A DNA stretch of 63,805 nucleotides from an uncultured Nocardioidaceae bacterium (GTDB taxonomy: Bacteria > Actinomycetota > Actinomycetes > Propionibacteriales > Nocardioidaceae): contig CADCUI010000086.1 in NCBI GenBank assembly GCA_902805845.1, forward strand, positions 1 through 63,805, given 5' to 3'. The notes below the pieces were generated by a model. That model was not told the DNA's origin. It worked only from the letters and a program-made list of their open reading frames with translations, and did no database searches. Below are positions 1-9,127 of this stretch, one piece after another. The stretch's first letter is position 1, and each line of letters starts with the position of its first letter. Made by a program: the position numbers and the translations under genes.

Positions 1-257
1 GCCATCTCGGCGAGACCGAAGACCATGCAGGTGTACATCGTGGCCATCAGCAGAGTGGCGATGAGCAGCCATCCCCAGCCGCCCTCAGCGATGCCGAAGT
101 TCCATCCCGCGAAGTCACCGGAGATGACGTAGGCGACGCCCAGCCCGGCCAGCAGCACCCATCCCGCAGCGCCCTGATTGAGCTGCCGGCGCTCCAGGTA
201 GTGCTCGCCACCCTGCTCGTAGTCAACTCGTCCGACATTTCGCCGCTGTTCTGTCAT
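1..257 (-). CDS. Ethanolamine permease, N-terminal fragment (APC family)
   Basis: Only the first 85 residues are in the window; the gene runs off the left edge. Reading down from the ATG at 257 gives MTEQRRNVGRVDYEQGGEHY and then a hydrophobic stretch containing GWVLLAGLGVAYVISGDFAG and WNFGIAEGGWGWLLIA. A soluble N-terminus followed at once by the first APC helix with the GDFAGWN signature is typical of ethanolamine permeases, which import ethanolamine with protons across the inner membrane. Ethanolamine ammonia-lyase would be expected beyond the edge but cannot be seen. The larger ORF in another frame here is a shadow. The family call is good; substrate specificity is inferred from the fragment alone. 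Confidence 0.8.
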   Translation of the reverse strand, partial: MTEQRRNVGRVDYEQGGEHYLERRQLNQGAAGWVLLAGLGVAYVISGDFAGWNFGIAEGGWGWLLIATLLMATMYTCMVFGLAEM

Positions 258-473
258 GAGCTCCCCGCTTTCACCGTCACGACTGCTCCACGTGGAACAG
301 CTTCAAGCCATTGCGACCGAGTTGCGTCGACAATTGCCCCCCCGCGGAGACGGTGTCAAGGGTGAACGGCTGCTGAGGCAGTCGCGGTCGGACGGGGTGT
401 TCACGAAGGCGAGCCGAACCCGACGTAGGCGTCGCCTTCGACGTCTCAGGCGCTTCCCCTCAGAAAACGCGAC

Positions 474-502
474 GCGACCTCCGGCTGGGAGCCGGAGGTC
501 GC
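474..502 (-). terminator. Terminator hairpin after the first CHRD gene
   Basis: A perfect 13-bp inverted repeat (474-486 and 490-502) with a 3-nt loop lies 28 bp past the stop of the minus-strand CHRD gene. On the minus strand it is followed by a short T-rich run near 464-468. The rest of 258-530 holds no convincing gene; its left end should carry the permease promoter. Confidence 0.7.
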
Positions 503-530
503 GATGAGCGTGCTTTCTGCTGTCTGGGAC

Positions 531-1181
531 TTACCGGTGGAGGACGCCGCAGGTGGCCGGGTCCGTGGCCTCGGCAGGCAGCTTCGGGTCGAGCTCGCTC
601 TTGCCAGCGCTGCCGAAGTCGTACTTGCCGTTGCCGTTGTAGTCCACCCCGTGGATGACGACCACGGCGTCGCCTCGACGGATGGCGCGGGCGACGGCCT
701 TGGTGGTGCGGGTGTTCCGGTCGTAGTGGATCTCACCCTTGGGCGCGGTCGGGAACCGGGTCACGGCCAGACCACTTGCGGCGCTCGTGTCCCCGGTCCG
801 GGTCAACGACACCTTGATCGGGCCGTAGGCGGGCTGCCCCTCGGCCGTCGTGAGACGGAAGTCGTTGTTGTTGTCGTCCTTGGCGACGGTGGGGCACTCG
901 TGGCGTGCCTTGGCGCCGAAGTGAATGTGCTGCGCGTGCGGCAGCCCCTTGGCCAGGCCGCGGGCGTCGACCTCGACGCGCAGCTTGCGGTAGTGGGTGC
1001 GGACCGCGGCGTGTCCCTGCACCCCTGAGTTGTTCAGCGAGTTGAGCCGGGCGTGGGTCTGAGTGCCTTTGTGCCGCTCGCCGTCCGCCATTGCGCTGCC
1101 TGGAAGCAGAGACGCGGTGAGAGCAGCAGAAGCGACCAGGGCAGCACCGCCGGCAGCCACTTTCGACTTGATTGAGCTCAT
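531..1181 (-). CDS. Secreted CHRD-domain protein
   Basis: Predicted 216-residue exported protein. The ATG at 1181 is chosen because GGAGGT sits 4 nt upstream of it; the ATG at 1193 would overlap that ribosome site. The N-terminus (MSSIKSKVAAGGAALVASAA) is a Sec signal peptide, probably cleaved after SAMA. The mature part carries CHRD features: PHAQHIHFG, an Asn/Asp-rich acidic segment (KDDNNNDF), and GVDYNGNGKYDF near the end, followed by ATDPATCG. CHRD domains were named from chordin; their biochemical role in bacteria is unclear. It is a paralogue of the protein at 14027-14797 (same HAQHIH, NGNxxYD and PATCG motifs) but lacks its C-terminal membrane anchor, so it is probably released. Confidence 0.8.
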   Translation of the reverse strand: MSSIKSKVAAGGAALVASAALTASLLPGSAMADGERHKGTQTHARLNSLNNSGVQGHAAVRTHYRKLRVEVDARGLAKGLPHAQHIHFGAKARHECPTVAKDDNNNDFRLTTAEGQPAYGPIKVSLTRTGDTSAASGLAVTRFPTAPKGEIHYDRNTRTTKAVARAIRRGDAVVVIHGVDYNGNGKYDFGSAGKSELDPKLPAEATDPATCGVLHR

Positions 1182-1312
1182 ATGGACCTCCAAAGTCCCC
1201 GAGACGAGCGGGATCCCGTCCGTGGACCTTCGCCACCGTGCTGGAGCGGGATTGGCGCTACCTGCCCCGGTCTAGACTGCAGGTGGCGGCGTCGAGGGTC
1301 GCTCTGGTCCCC

Positions 1313-3580
1313 TCAGGCCGGTCGCTGGGCACCCCGCTCGGCGACCCAGACGGCGACCTGGCTGCGAGAGCCGAATCCGAGCTTGCGCAGGATGCTCTCG
1401 ACGTGGCCCTGTGCGGTGCGCACGGAGATGGTCAGTGCTGCGGCGATCTCCCGGTTCGCCATGCCGCGACCGATGAGCGTGGCCACCTCGAGCTCCCGCT
1501 CGGTCAGCGGTGCGCTCGGGTCCGCTCGCCGCTGCCAGGGCAGCACGTTCTCCACCGCGTATCTGGTCGCCGCCTCCTCAGGCATCGACTCCCCCCGGTT
1601 CCAGTGCTGCTGGAACGCGCGAACGCCGAGCGCCTTGCGGACCACGGCCAACCGTTCCTCCCGCCCCTCGACAAGGTGGCGGACCGCGTCCGGGGCCAGG
1701 CCCAGGGTCCTCCACAACCGGTTGGCCGCTCCGGTCAGCGTGGCTGCCCGTACACCGTCGCCGCCGTCCCCCGCCGCCCATGCGAGCACCTCGTAGAGCA
1801 GCGCGGTGCCGAAGGGTTCGCCGACGTCGGCATGGCGATGCAGGGCGTCGCGGACCCGTGCCCCTGCGCTCACCAGGTCTCCACGTCTCACGGCGGCCAG
1901 ACCGAGCCAGCCGAGCGCGTAGGACTGCAGCAGCGGTTCACCGGCCTGCTCGGCCAGCACGAGGCATCGGCGCACCGCTTCCTCGGCGTCGTCGCTGCGC
2001 CCGGAGAACCCATGGTTGAGCCCGAGCAGCAACCACGCCTCCGCCTCGGTGCCCGGGGAACCGGTGAGCTCCGCAGCCAGCACCACCTCTCGGAAGGACG
2101 GTTCCGCGTCGTCGTGGTCACCGCGGCCGGCAGCGATCGCGCCCTCGACCCGGGCCACCGCGGCGCCACCCACAGCTCCGGCGCACCCGCGAAGTGTCCG
2201 CGCCTCGACGAGCAGCCGCTCCGCCTCGGCCGGATCGCCCTGGAGCGACGCGAACCACGCCGCGGTCGCGAGCGCGCGGATGCGCTCAACCGGAGTGCCC
2301 GTGCCATGGCCTAACGCCCGGCCCAGCCAGTGCCGTCCCTCGCCGACCCGACCGGAGATGAGCCAGAACGGCTCCAGCCCCACCGCGATGCGCAGCCCGT
2401 AGGGCGCAGCCGTGGGGTCGGACGTCGCAAGGTCGAGGGCCGCCCGGAAGTTGGCGTGCTCGCGCGAGAACAGCGTGAACCATGCCACCTGGCGGAGCCC
2501 GAGACCCTCCTCGACGCCGGTGCGCACGACCGCGTCACACCAGTCGAGGTGGCGCCGGCGCCAGTACTGTCGGCCCTCGAGCCCGAGCCTTTCGGCGCCG
2601 TAGACCCGCAGGGACTCCGGCAACCGGTACCGCACCTGGGTGGCGTCGCTGTCCTCGCGTGCCAGCACCGACCTCTCCAGCAACGAGTCCACCAGGTCCA
2701 GCATGTCGGTCTCGTCCAGCCCGTCGCCGGAGCAGACACCCTCGACCGCGTCGAGGTCGAAGCTCGCCGGAAAGACCGAGAGTCGCGCCCAGAGGCATTT
2801 CTCCTCATCACTGCAGAGTCCATAGCTGGCGTCGACGCTCGATCGCAGGGACCCGTGGCGCTCGGGGGCCATGGGAGCGCCCTTGGTGAGAAGGCGGTAG
2901 GGCTGGGCGAGCCGTTCCAGGATCGCGTGAGGTGCCAGCACGTTCACCCTGGCCGCCGCGAGCTCGATGGCGAGCGGGTTGCCCTCGAGCGCGCCGCACA
3001 CACCCGCGACGACGCCGGTGTTCTCCGGAGTGAGGCCGAAGCTCGGAAGCGAGGCAGCGGCCCGCTCCAGGAACAGCGCCACCGCCTCGTGATCGCCGAC
3101 CGTCAACGGGTCGAGAGCCTGGCCTCGCTCAGGCACGGAGAGCGGCGGGACGGCCAGCACGTGCTCACCGGTGACCCGCAGCGGCTGTCGGCTGGTGGTG
3201 AGCACCACCAGCCGGGGACACCGTGTCAGCAGCCCGGTGACGAGGTGAGCACAAGGCGCGAGGAGCGTGTCGCACCCGTCGAGCACCAGGAGGACGTGCC
3301 GGTCGGCGACGACCCGGGCCAGGGCGGACACGTCGAGCCGTGCCGAGGCAGCTCGCACGCCCAGGCCGCGAGCCACCGTGGGGGTCAGGAGAGCGGCGTC
3401 TGTCACCTCGCTCACGTCCACGACGCCGGCGCCGGCCGCGAAGCCACGACCGAGGTCGGCGGCTGCCCTACGCGCCAACCAGGTCTTCCCGATGCCGCCC
3501 GGTCCGGTCAGCGTCACCAAACGGTCCTGGCCGCCCAGGCGCTCTCGCACCTCGTCGACCAGCCCCCGGCGGCTGATCAC
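1313..3580 (-). CDS. STAND ATPase / LuxR-family transcriptional regulator
   Basis: About 755 residues. An N-terminal NTPase domain has a Walker A motif GPGGIGKT at residues 26-33 and a Walker B region (LLVLDGCDTLL). A helical TPR-like middle (roughly 350-660) follows, then a C-terminal LuxR HTH starting at PLTERELEVATLIGRGMANR. This is the architecture of large ATP-dependent activators (COG3903-like), which oligomerise on a signal and activate transcription. The only start allowed by the upstream in-frame TGA is the GTG at 3580; its ribosome site is poor. The upstream in-frame residues (PVQLPTFRSR) resemble the usual conserved entry of this family, so the original start may have been lost. 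Target genes are unknown; it is a distant paralogue of the regulator at 4948-7263. Confidence 0.85.
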   Translation of the reverse strand: MISRRGLVDEVRERLGGQDRLVTLTGPGGIGKTWLARRAAADLGRGFAAGAGVVDVSEVTDAALLTPTVARGLGVRAASARLDVSALARVVADRHVLLVLDGCDTLLAPCAHLVTGLLTRCPRLVVLTTSRQPLRVTGEHVLAVPPLSVPERGQALDPLTVGDHEAVALFLERAAASLPSFGLTPENTGVVAGVCGALEGNPLAIELAAARVNVLAPHAILERLAQPYRLLTKGAPMAPERHGSLRSSVDASYGLCSDEEKCLWARLSVFPASFDLDAVEGVCSGDGLDETDMLDLVDSLLERSVLAREDSDATQVRYRLPESLRVYGAERLGLEGRQYWRRRHLDWCDAVVRTGVEEGLGLRQVAWFTLFSREHANFRAALDLATSDPTAAPYGLRIAVGLEPFWLISGRVGEGRHWLGRALGHGTGTPVERIRALATAAWFASLQGDPAEAERLLVEARTLRGCAGAVGGAAVARVEGAIAAGRGDHDDAEPSFREVVLAAELTGSPGTEAEAWLLLGLNHGFSGRSDDAEEAVRRCLVLAEQAGEPLLQSYALGWLGLAAVRRGDLVSAGARVRDALHRHADVGEPFGTALLYEVLAWAAGDGGDGVRAATLTGAANRLWRTLGLAPDAVRHLVEGREERLAVVRKALGVRAFQQHWNRGESMPEEAATRYAVENVLPWQRRADPSAPLTERELEVATLIGRGMANREIAAALTISVRTAQGHVESILRKLGFGSRSQVAVWVAERGAQRPA

Positions 3581-3810
3581 GGCCGATTCCGTCCGACTGC
3601 GGAATGTAGGTAGTTGGACGGGTCATCCCCCCGTGTCGCCTTTGTCCCCCGGCGGGAGATCGTTGAGCGTGTCCAACAGTGGGCATGGAGGCGGCCACAG
3701 ACCGGTCGGGAGCGTGCTGGGAGGTGCCCCCGACCTCTGTGGCCGCCTCTGGAACTCGTTCGGAGGCCGACGCGCGAGTGGACGACGCTCTGGGCGGATT
3801 CCCTCATCTC

Positions 3811-4806
3811 TCAGGAGCCGTACGGCGCCGGTGTGCCGAAGGGGTACGCCGTCGGAGCCGTGTCGGTGTGGTGCGCGGAGCAGTACCTGTCGCGGGCAGA
3901 GCTCGAGCTGAGCAGCGGAAGGTACTGCTGCGTCAGCAGGATCGAGCTGGCCGTCGCGTTCGCCCCCGCCTCGATGTCCGCTTCCACGCGCGCACGCGCC
4001 TCCGGCGTCGTCGCGCTGACCAGCCGCTCAGCGTTGCGCCAGGCCTGCTCGCGCCAGACGGAGATGACCTGCATGACGAGCGAGTACGTCGCGTCCAGCG
4101 GGTCGCCGCCGTCGTCCATCGTGGGGTCGAACCGCTGGGCGGACTCGGCGACCAGGGGCTTGGTCGCCTTGGCCAGGAAGTGCTCCACCTGGTCGAAGTC
4201 ATGCTTGCGCGAGGTGCCGTCCGGAGCCACCAGCCCGACCGCGGCGACGACATAGGGCAGGTCCCGGTTGATGTGGGCGTTCATCCCCAGGAGAAGGTCT
4301 CCCGTCCCGGTGACCTTCTTGGCGGCGGCGGCATCGAAGGCCGTCAACCACGCCTTCGGCACGGCCTCGCGCTTGCCGTAGCGCCAGTTCGTGAAGGCGT
4401 CGGTGTAGTACTTGGCGAACACCGCTGCCTGGTGGTTGGCGAACCTGACGTCGTCGTAGTACTCGGGGTCTCCCGTGGTCCACGCGTAGGTCTGGCTGAT
4501 GCGCGTGTAGGCCAGCGCGAAGACGGCGTGGTGGGAGCAACTTGCGCCGATGCTCTGCAGCACACGATCAAGCTCCTTGACCATGTGCTTGGTGCAGTTC
4601 GGCTTGCCGGCCGCACACTCGTTCGCGCTGGAGGGGACGTACTCGTCGGTCCAGCCACGCAGGTACGACGACCACGGCACGTAGGTGACGTCGGCGCGAG
4701 CAGGGGCTGCTGCGACAGGCACGCCAAGGACGCTCGCGACCAAGGCACCGGCGAGCGCCAGGCGACGTACGGAGCGAGCACGGCCGGACAAGGGACCCAG
4801 GACCAC
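3811..4806 (-). CDS. Secreted DUF5995-like protein
   Basis: 331 residues with a GTG start at 4806, preceded by GGGAGG 8 nt upstream. The first ~38 residues form an arginine-rich Sec signal peptide ending AAAPARA. The mature protein is rich in aromatic and His residues (KHMVKELDRVL, FANHQAAVFAKYYTDA, MNAHINRDLPY), the pattern of the actinobacterial DUF5995 family, which has no established function; the conserved His/Asn/Asp residues suggest metal binding. It lies alone between two STAND/LuxR regulators on the same strand, one of which may control it. The family call is from memory of the MNAHINxDLP signature; I infer no enzymatic activity. Confidence 0.7.
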   Translation of the reverse strand: MVLGPLSGRARSVRRLALAGALVASVLGVPVAAAPARADVTYVPWSSYLRGWTDEYVPSSANECAAGKPNCTKHMVKELDRVLQSIGASCSHHAVFALAYTRISQTYAWTTGDPEYYDDVRFANHQAAVFAKYYTDAFTNWRYGKREAVPKAWLTAFDAAAAKKVTGTGDLLLGMNAHINRDLPYVVAAVGLVAPDGTSRKHDFDQVEHFLAKATKPLVAESAQRFDPTMDDGGDPLDATYSLVMQVISVWREQAWRNAERLVSATTPEARARVEADIEAGANATASSILLTQQYLPLLSSSSARDRYCSAHHTDTAPTAYPFGTPAPYGS

Positions 4807-4914
4807 GTGACCAACCTCCCAGAAGGCCTGATTCCACCCGCGCTCATTATGGGGGCGCAGGGTCCTGGGTGCAACGCCTGTCCGGATTGACGGCGAGCGG
4901 ACGATGCCGGGGGG

Positions 4915-4931
4915 AGCGGCGCCGCGCCGCT
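4915..4931 (-). terminator. Hairpin after the second STAND/LuxR gene
   Basis: A 6-bp perfect GC stem (4915-4920 with 4926-4931) and 5-nt loop lie 17 bp past the stop of the minus-strand regulator. There is no T-run, so this is a weak terminator candidate. Confidence 0.35.
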
Positions 4932-4947
4932 GAGGGGGAGCGAGCGA

Positions 4948-7263
4948 CTACTGCGCGTGCTCCTGCACCCAGCCGGCGAGCTGTTGCCGCGACGTGAGCC
5001 CGAGCTTGCTCAGCGTGCGCTGCACGTGCCCCTCCGCGGTCCGTTGCGCCACCACCAGCCGGTCGGCGATCTCGCGGTTGCTCAGCCCTTCGGCCACCAG
5101 TCGGGCGATCTCCGACTCCCGCGGGGTCAGCCTGACCCCTTGCCGGGCCAGACGAGAGGTGCGCCCGGCGACCGCCGGTTGCCCCAGCCGGGCCAGGGCG
5201 ACCGCGTCCTCGAAACCGAGGGCCGCACCCGCGGTCACGTGGCGGTCATACATCGCCGTGCCGAGAGCGGAGCGGGTCAGCTCGATGCAGTGGTCGTGCT
5301 CGGCCTGCAAGGGGCGGAAGAGGGCGCCTCCGATGGACGAGAGCGCCGACTGGACAGCTCCGAAGAGCGTGGCGGCCTCCTGATGCCGGCCCTCGACGGA
5401 TCCCGCCCAGGCGATCATCTCCATGGACATCGCCATCCCCAGTCGGTCACCGAAGGGTTCCTTCAACCGCAGGACGTCGCGGGCGTAGGACCGCGCCCGG
5501 TCCGAGCGGCCCTCGCGCCAGACGACCAGCGCCTGGGTCCACCGGGCCATCGCGGCGCACCACTGGTCGCCCGCGCTCCCGCTCAGCCCGATGCACTCCT
5601 CGGCGTACGCCATCGCCCGGTCGGTGTCGCCCAGGGTGGCGTGCACGGTGGCGAGCTGGATGAGGGCCAAGGGCACGCCGAGCGGGTCCTCGGCCGCCCG
5701 ATGCAGCTCCAGCGCCTCCTCGAGCATCGTCCGCGACTCAGCCGGGTCCCCCCAGAAGAGCGCGGCGATCGCGAGCCCGTGCAGGGCGTGGGCTCGCCAC
5801 ATGGCGCTGCCGAGTCCGGTTGCCTCCTCGAGCCCTTGCTCGAGCAGCGGTCGACCCTCGTGCACGTCGCCCTGCAGGACAGCCAGCCGTCCCCCGGTCA
5901 CGCGCACCGCCGCCCGGGCAAGCCCCGGCGTGGGCTGCTGGCCGAGCAGCCGGTGTGCCCAGCGCCGGCCCTCGGTGAACCTCCCGGTCATCACCCAGTA
6001 GTGCTGGGACGCACCCATCACCTCGCACCCCGTCAGGAGCAGGTCAGGCTCGCTCGTGCAGTGCTCGAGTGCCGCTCGGAGGTCGTCGTGCTCGGCGCGC
6101 AGCCGGTGAAGCCAGGCCCCTCCGTGCCGCCCGAACATCTCACGCGCCGCTGTGAGCACCTCGTGGCGATAGTGGTCCAGGTGGCGCCGCTGCAGCCGAC
6201 TCCGGCGGCCAGCCTCCTGCAGCTTCGCTTCGCCGTACTCCTTGAGGAACTGGAGCAGGTACAGCCGCGGTTCCTGTGCGCTGTCCCGGAGCAGGATCGA
6301 CTTCGCCACCAGCCCGTCGGCGAGCTCGGCGAGCCGCTCGACGGGGAGGTCCGCGTCGCAGACGACGGCTTCGAGGTCCAGGAGGTCGAAGCTGCCGGCG
6401 AAGACCGCAGCCCGCTCCCAGAGCGTGCGTTCCTCACGAGAGAGCAGGTCGTGACTCCACTCGAGAAGGGCGTGCAGTGTCTGCTGACGTGGCAGGGCCG
6501 CGCGGTCGCCACGGGTGAGTAGGCCGAACCGGTCCGCCAGCCGATCCAGGATCTGCTCGACCGACAGCGAGCGCACCCGGACGGCAGCCAGCTCGATCGC
6601 CAGCGGGACTCCGTCGAGCTGTCGCACGAGGTCGGCGACGGCTTGCTGATTGGCGTCCGTGACCCCGAAGTGGGACCAGCTCGCAGCTGCTCGGTCTACG
6701 AACAGGCGCACCGAGTCGTAGTGCAGCAGCGCCTCGGGCGACCGCGTCCTGCGGCCCTGGACCGGCACCGGAAGCGGAAGCACTGTCATGTGCTGCCCCT
6801 GCCCGACGCTCAGGGCGTGGCGACTCGTGGCGATGACGTGGACGGCGGCGCACTCGGAGAGCAGCCTGGTGACCAGGCCGGCGCAGGCCTCCTGCACGTG
6901 CTCGCAGTTGTCGAGGACCAGCAGCAGGGTCCGGTCTCGCAGATGCAAGACCAATTCCTCCATCAGGGGCCGCCCTGTGGTCTCCGTCAGCCCCAGGACC
7001 GAGGCCACGGTGTGGGGCACCAGCGCAGGGTCCTGGACTCGTGCGAGCTCGACCACCCAGGCGCCGTGGGCGTACCCCCCGGCCACCTCGGCCGCCACCC
7101 GGAACGCGAGGCGAGTCTTCCCGACCCCTCCCGGCCCGGTGAGGGTGATGAGCCGATGCGACTCCAGCGCCGTCCGTAGCTCTGCCATCTCGCGTCGTCG
7201 ACCGACGAACGAGGACACCTCGGCGGGCAGGTTGGTGAGCCGCAGCGGGTCAGTGGGTGGCAT
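4948..7263 (-). CDS. STAND ATPase / LuxR-family transcriptional regulator
   Basis: 771 residues, starting MPPTDPLRLTNLPAEVSSFV. It has the family's entry motif SSFVGRRREM, Walker A GPGGVGKT (43-50), Walker B with sensor LLLVLDNCEHVQEA, the ATSRHAL motif, and GVPLAIELAAVRVRSLS. A TPR-like helical region fills ~400-680, and the C-terminal LuxR HTH begins LTPRESEIARLVAEGLSNRE and includes RTAEGHVQ. This is a complete signal-integrating activator and better preserved at its N-terminus than its paralogue at 1313-3580. Its signal and targets cannot be told from sequence; genes on either side are candidates. Confidence 0.9.
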   Translation of the reverse strand: MPPTDPLRLTNLPAEVSSFVGRRREMAELRTALESHRLITLTGPGGVGKTRLAFRVAAEVAGGYAHGAWVVELARVQDPALVPHTVASVLGLTETTGRPLMEELVLHLRDRTLLLVLDNCEHVQEACAGLVTRLLSECAAVHVIATSRHALSVGQGQHMTVLPLPVPVQGRRTRSPEALLHYDSVRLFVDRAAASWSHFGVTDANQQAVADLVRQLDGVPLAIELAAVRVRSLSVEQILDRLADRFGLLTRGDRAALPRQQTLHALLEWSHDLLSREERTLWERAAVFAGSFDLLDLEAVVCDADLPVERLAELADGLVAKSILLRDSAQEPRLYLLQFLKEYGEAKLQEAGRRSRLQRRHLDHYRHEVLTAAREMFGRHGGAWLHRLRAEHDDLRAALEHCTSEPDLLLTGCEVMGASQHYWVMTGRFTEGRRWAHRLLGQQPTPGLARAAVRVTGGRLAVLQGDVHEGRPLLEQGLEEATGLGSAMWRAHALHGLAIAALFWGDPAESRTMLEEALELHRAAEDPLGVPLALIQLATVHATLGDTDRAMAYAEECIGLSGSAGDQWCAAMARWTQALVVWREGRSDRARSYARDVLRLKEPFGDRLGMAMSMEMIAWAGSVEGRHQEAATLFGAVQSALSSIGGALFRPLQAEHDHCIELTRSALGTAMYDRHVTAGAALGFEDAVALARLGQPAVAGRTSRLARQGVRLTPRESEIARLVAEGLSNREIADRLVVAQRTAEGHVQRTLSKLGLTSRQQLAGWVQEHAQ

Positions 7264-7353
7264 CGTCCGGCCACAGTAACCGCATCAGCCTTGTGGCGAG
7301 CGGCGACCCACCTCCGTCGCAAGCCGGCCAGGAGCATCCCCGTGAAGCGCACC

Positions 7354-7381
7354 GGAGGGCCGGCGCGTGCGCCGGCCCTCC
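7354..7381 (-). terminator. Terminator hairpin after the PRC-barrel gene
   Basis: A very stable inverted repeat: 7354-7365 pairs with 7370-7381 (12 bp, 4-nt loop). It lies ~30 bp past the stop of the minus-strand PRC-barrel gene and before the next minus-strand gene. Confidence 0.6.
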
Positions 7382-7411
7382 TTGGAGCTACCCGGGTGTC
7401 ACCCGGTTGTG

Positions 7412-8197
7412 TCAGCGGTTCCGGACGTCGTCGTCGACCTCGATCTGCTCCTTGCGGATCTCACCGGAGACGGTCTCCTGCTCGGTGACCTGCTCGGTGC
7501 CAAGGCGCACCCGCTCCACCGGCGTCGCGGTCTTCTCCGTGACCGCAACGTCCTCCTGCAGCACGACCTCGTGCTCCTCCTCGGAGATCGCGGGCCCGTC
7601 CATCGCCGAGCCCATGTTGGCGTCGGTGATGGGCTCACGCTCGACCACGGCGCGCTCCTTGGTCAGCGGAACGGTCTCGGTCTGGGTCTCGGTGGTGACG
7701 TACTTGCGCAGCCGCGCGCGGCCTGCCTCACGCTTCTGCGTCCCGACCCGCAGCTGCTCCTCAGAGCGGGTCATCGCGGTGTCGGTGGTCGGGCCGGAGG
7801 TGTCATGGCCGACGACGCCCTCGGAGCGGTGGACGGCCTCGTCACCAGGCTGCCAGCCCGGCTGCCCGGTCTGGGTCGTGCTGTCGAAGGAGAGCCCGTA
7901 GTAGCGGTACAGCTCCTGCTCCTCGTCGGGTGAGAGGTGACCGTCGGAGGCGACCTGGGGGGCGTCCTTCACCTTGTTCTTGTCGTAAGGGATCGTGACC
8001 CGGTCGCCGGAGAAGGTCGCCTCCTGCAGCGGGACGAAGCTCTCGTTGGACCCGAAGAATCCCGTGTTCACCGTGATCCACTCGGGCTGGCCCGTCTCGT
8101 CGTCGAGGTAGACCTGCCCGACCTTGCCGATCTTGTCGCTGTCGGCGGCGTAGACGTTGGATCCGACGACCCGGTCCAAGTTCTGGGTGTCCAGCAT
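7412..8197 (-). CDS. PRC-barrel and DUF2382 (YsnF/AvaK) stress protein
   Basis: 261 residues from the ATG at 8197, which has an AAAGGAAAG ribosome site; the upstream in-frame ATG at 8233 has none. Residues ~5-75 are a PRC-barrel (VVGSNVYAADSDKIGKVGQV, ETGQPEWITVNTGFFG). A linker ending DEEQELYRYYGLSF leads to a charged C-terminal DUF2382/YsnF domain (LRVGTQKREAGRARLRKYV, VPLTKERAVVEREPI, EEEHEVVLQEDVAVTEKTAT). Such proteins are general-stress proteins in actinobacteria and Bacillus; molecular function unknown. A SigB/F-like promoter match at 8240-8264 supports stress control, and the divergent gene carries a better one. Confidence 0.88.
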   Translation of the reverse strand: MLDTQNLDRVVGSNVYAADSDKIGKVGQVYLDDETGQPEWITVNTGFFGSNESFVPLQEATFSGDRVTIPYDKNKVKDAPQVASDGHLSPDEEQELYRYYGLSFDSTTQTGQPGWQPGDEAVHRSEGVVGHDTSGPTTDTAMTRSEEQLRVGTQKREAGRARLRKYVTTETQTETVPLTKERAVVEREPITDANMGSAMDGPAISEEEHEVVLQEDVAVTEKTATPVERVRLGTEQVTEQETVSGEIRKEQIEVDDDVRNR

Positions 8198-8239
8198 GAC
8201 TGCTTTCCTTTGCTCGTGGTTGTCCTTGCGCACGTCTTC

Positions 8240-8264
8240 TACCCGAGGTTGGGCCGGGGAACAC
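8240..8264 (-). promoter_or_regulatory. Putative SigB/SigF-type promoter for the PRC-barrel gene
   Basis: On the minus strand GTGTT (8264-8260), 15 nt, then GGGTA (8244-8240), close to the GGTTT-N15-17-GGGTA pattern of actinobacterial SigF/SigB. It lies 43 bp upstream of the chosen ATG. Confidence 0.45.
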
Positions 8265-8356
8265 CCACAGTGGGCAAGGTTTGTCGAGTGTTCTAGCGCA
8301 CCACATTCATGAGTGGAGCGAAATCGGCACCGAGTCCGACATCCTGTTCAGGGTTT

Positions 8357-8380
8357 GTTTAACGTTTCTCGCCTCGGGTA
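8357..8380 (+). promoter_or_regulatory. Putative SigB/SigF-type promoter for the membrane stress genes
   Basis: GTTT (8357-8360), 15 nt, GGGTA (8376-8380), then AT. This is a near-consensus general-stress promoter located ~98 bp upstream of the ATG at 8478. A second GTTT at 8353 gives 19-nt spacing and is less likely. The divergent region 8198-8477 shows no other clear element. Confidence 0.6.
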
Positions 8381-8477
8381 ATAGCGCACCGGCGCAACGT
8401 CCCGTCGCACGGCCACCTCGACGACGAGGTCGGTGCGGCGTTCCCATACCTGAGCAAGCAGCAAGGAGAGAAGCATC

Positions 8478-9095
8478 ATGTCCACAGCACAATCCGCCGG
8501 TGGCTCCACCACCGAGCCGGGCGTCGCAACTGATCGGCGAAGCATCGTCGACCGGGAGAAGGCTGAGCACGGCGGGATCAAGGTCGGCTCTGCGTTCTTC
8601 GGGTTCTTGACGGCGTCCGGCATGGCGGTGCTTCTCACCGCGATCCTCACCGCGGCAGGTGCCGCGGTCGGCCTCGCCTCCGACGCCACAGTCGGAAATG
8701 CGACCGCGCAGGCAAAGCAGTCGGCATCGACGATCGGCATCGTGGGCGGCATCATCCTGCTTGTCATCCTGTTCCTCGCGTACTTCTGTGGCGGCTACGT
8801 CGCGGGGCGGATGGCCCGGTTCGACGGCGCCAAGCAGGGTCTCGCGGTGTGGCTGTGGGCCCTGGCGGTGGCGATCCTCGTGGCGGTCCTCGGGGCTGTC
8901 GCCGGCAGCGAGTTCAACATCCTGGCGCAGCTCAACAGCTTCCCGCGGATCCCGGTCAACGAGGGTGACCTCACCACCGGCGGCATCATCGCCGCCGTCG
9001 CGGCACTGGCAGCGACCTTGATCGGCGCCATCGCGGGCGGCCTGGCCGGCATGCGCTTCCACCGCAAGGTCGACAGGACCGGCCTCGGTCGCTGA
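8478..9095 (+). CDS. Four-helix membrane protein, stress-associated
   Basis: 205 residues. A hydrophilic N-terminus of ~35 residues is followed by four membrane segments at about 40-65, 83-108, 118-140 and 165-190. The second carries GGIILLVILFLAYFCGGYVA, and a small amphipathic loop (EFNILAQLNSFPRIPVNEGD) lies between helices 3 and 4. It resembles YrzE/TIGR04086-type membrane proteins; no function is established. AGGAGAG is a usable ribosome site. It is 32 bp upstream of the TM-helix channel-like gene, probably cotranscribed from the stress promoter at 8357-8380. I infer an envelope-stress role from context only. Confidence 0.75.
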   Translation: MSTAQSAGGSTTEPGVATDRRSIVDREKAEHGGIKVGSAFFGFLTASGMAVLLTAILTAAGAAVGLASDATVGNATAQAKQSASTIGIVGGIILLVILFLAYFCGGYVAGRMARFDGAKQGLAVWLWALAVAILVAVLGAVAGSEFNILAQLNSFPRIPVNEGDLTTGGIIAAVAALAATLIGAIAGGLAGMRFHRKVDRTGLGR

Positions 9096-9127
9096 CCGGC
9101 GCACCTCACCTCTCGAAAGGATCCACC

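Noticed and set aside
256-507. 83-residue + strand ORF after the permease
   Set aside because: Basic, low-complexity and running into the CHRD terminator hairpin; no ribosome site.
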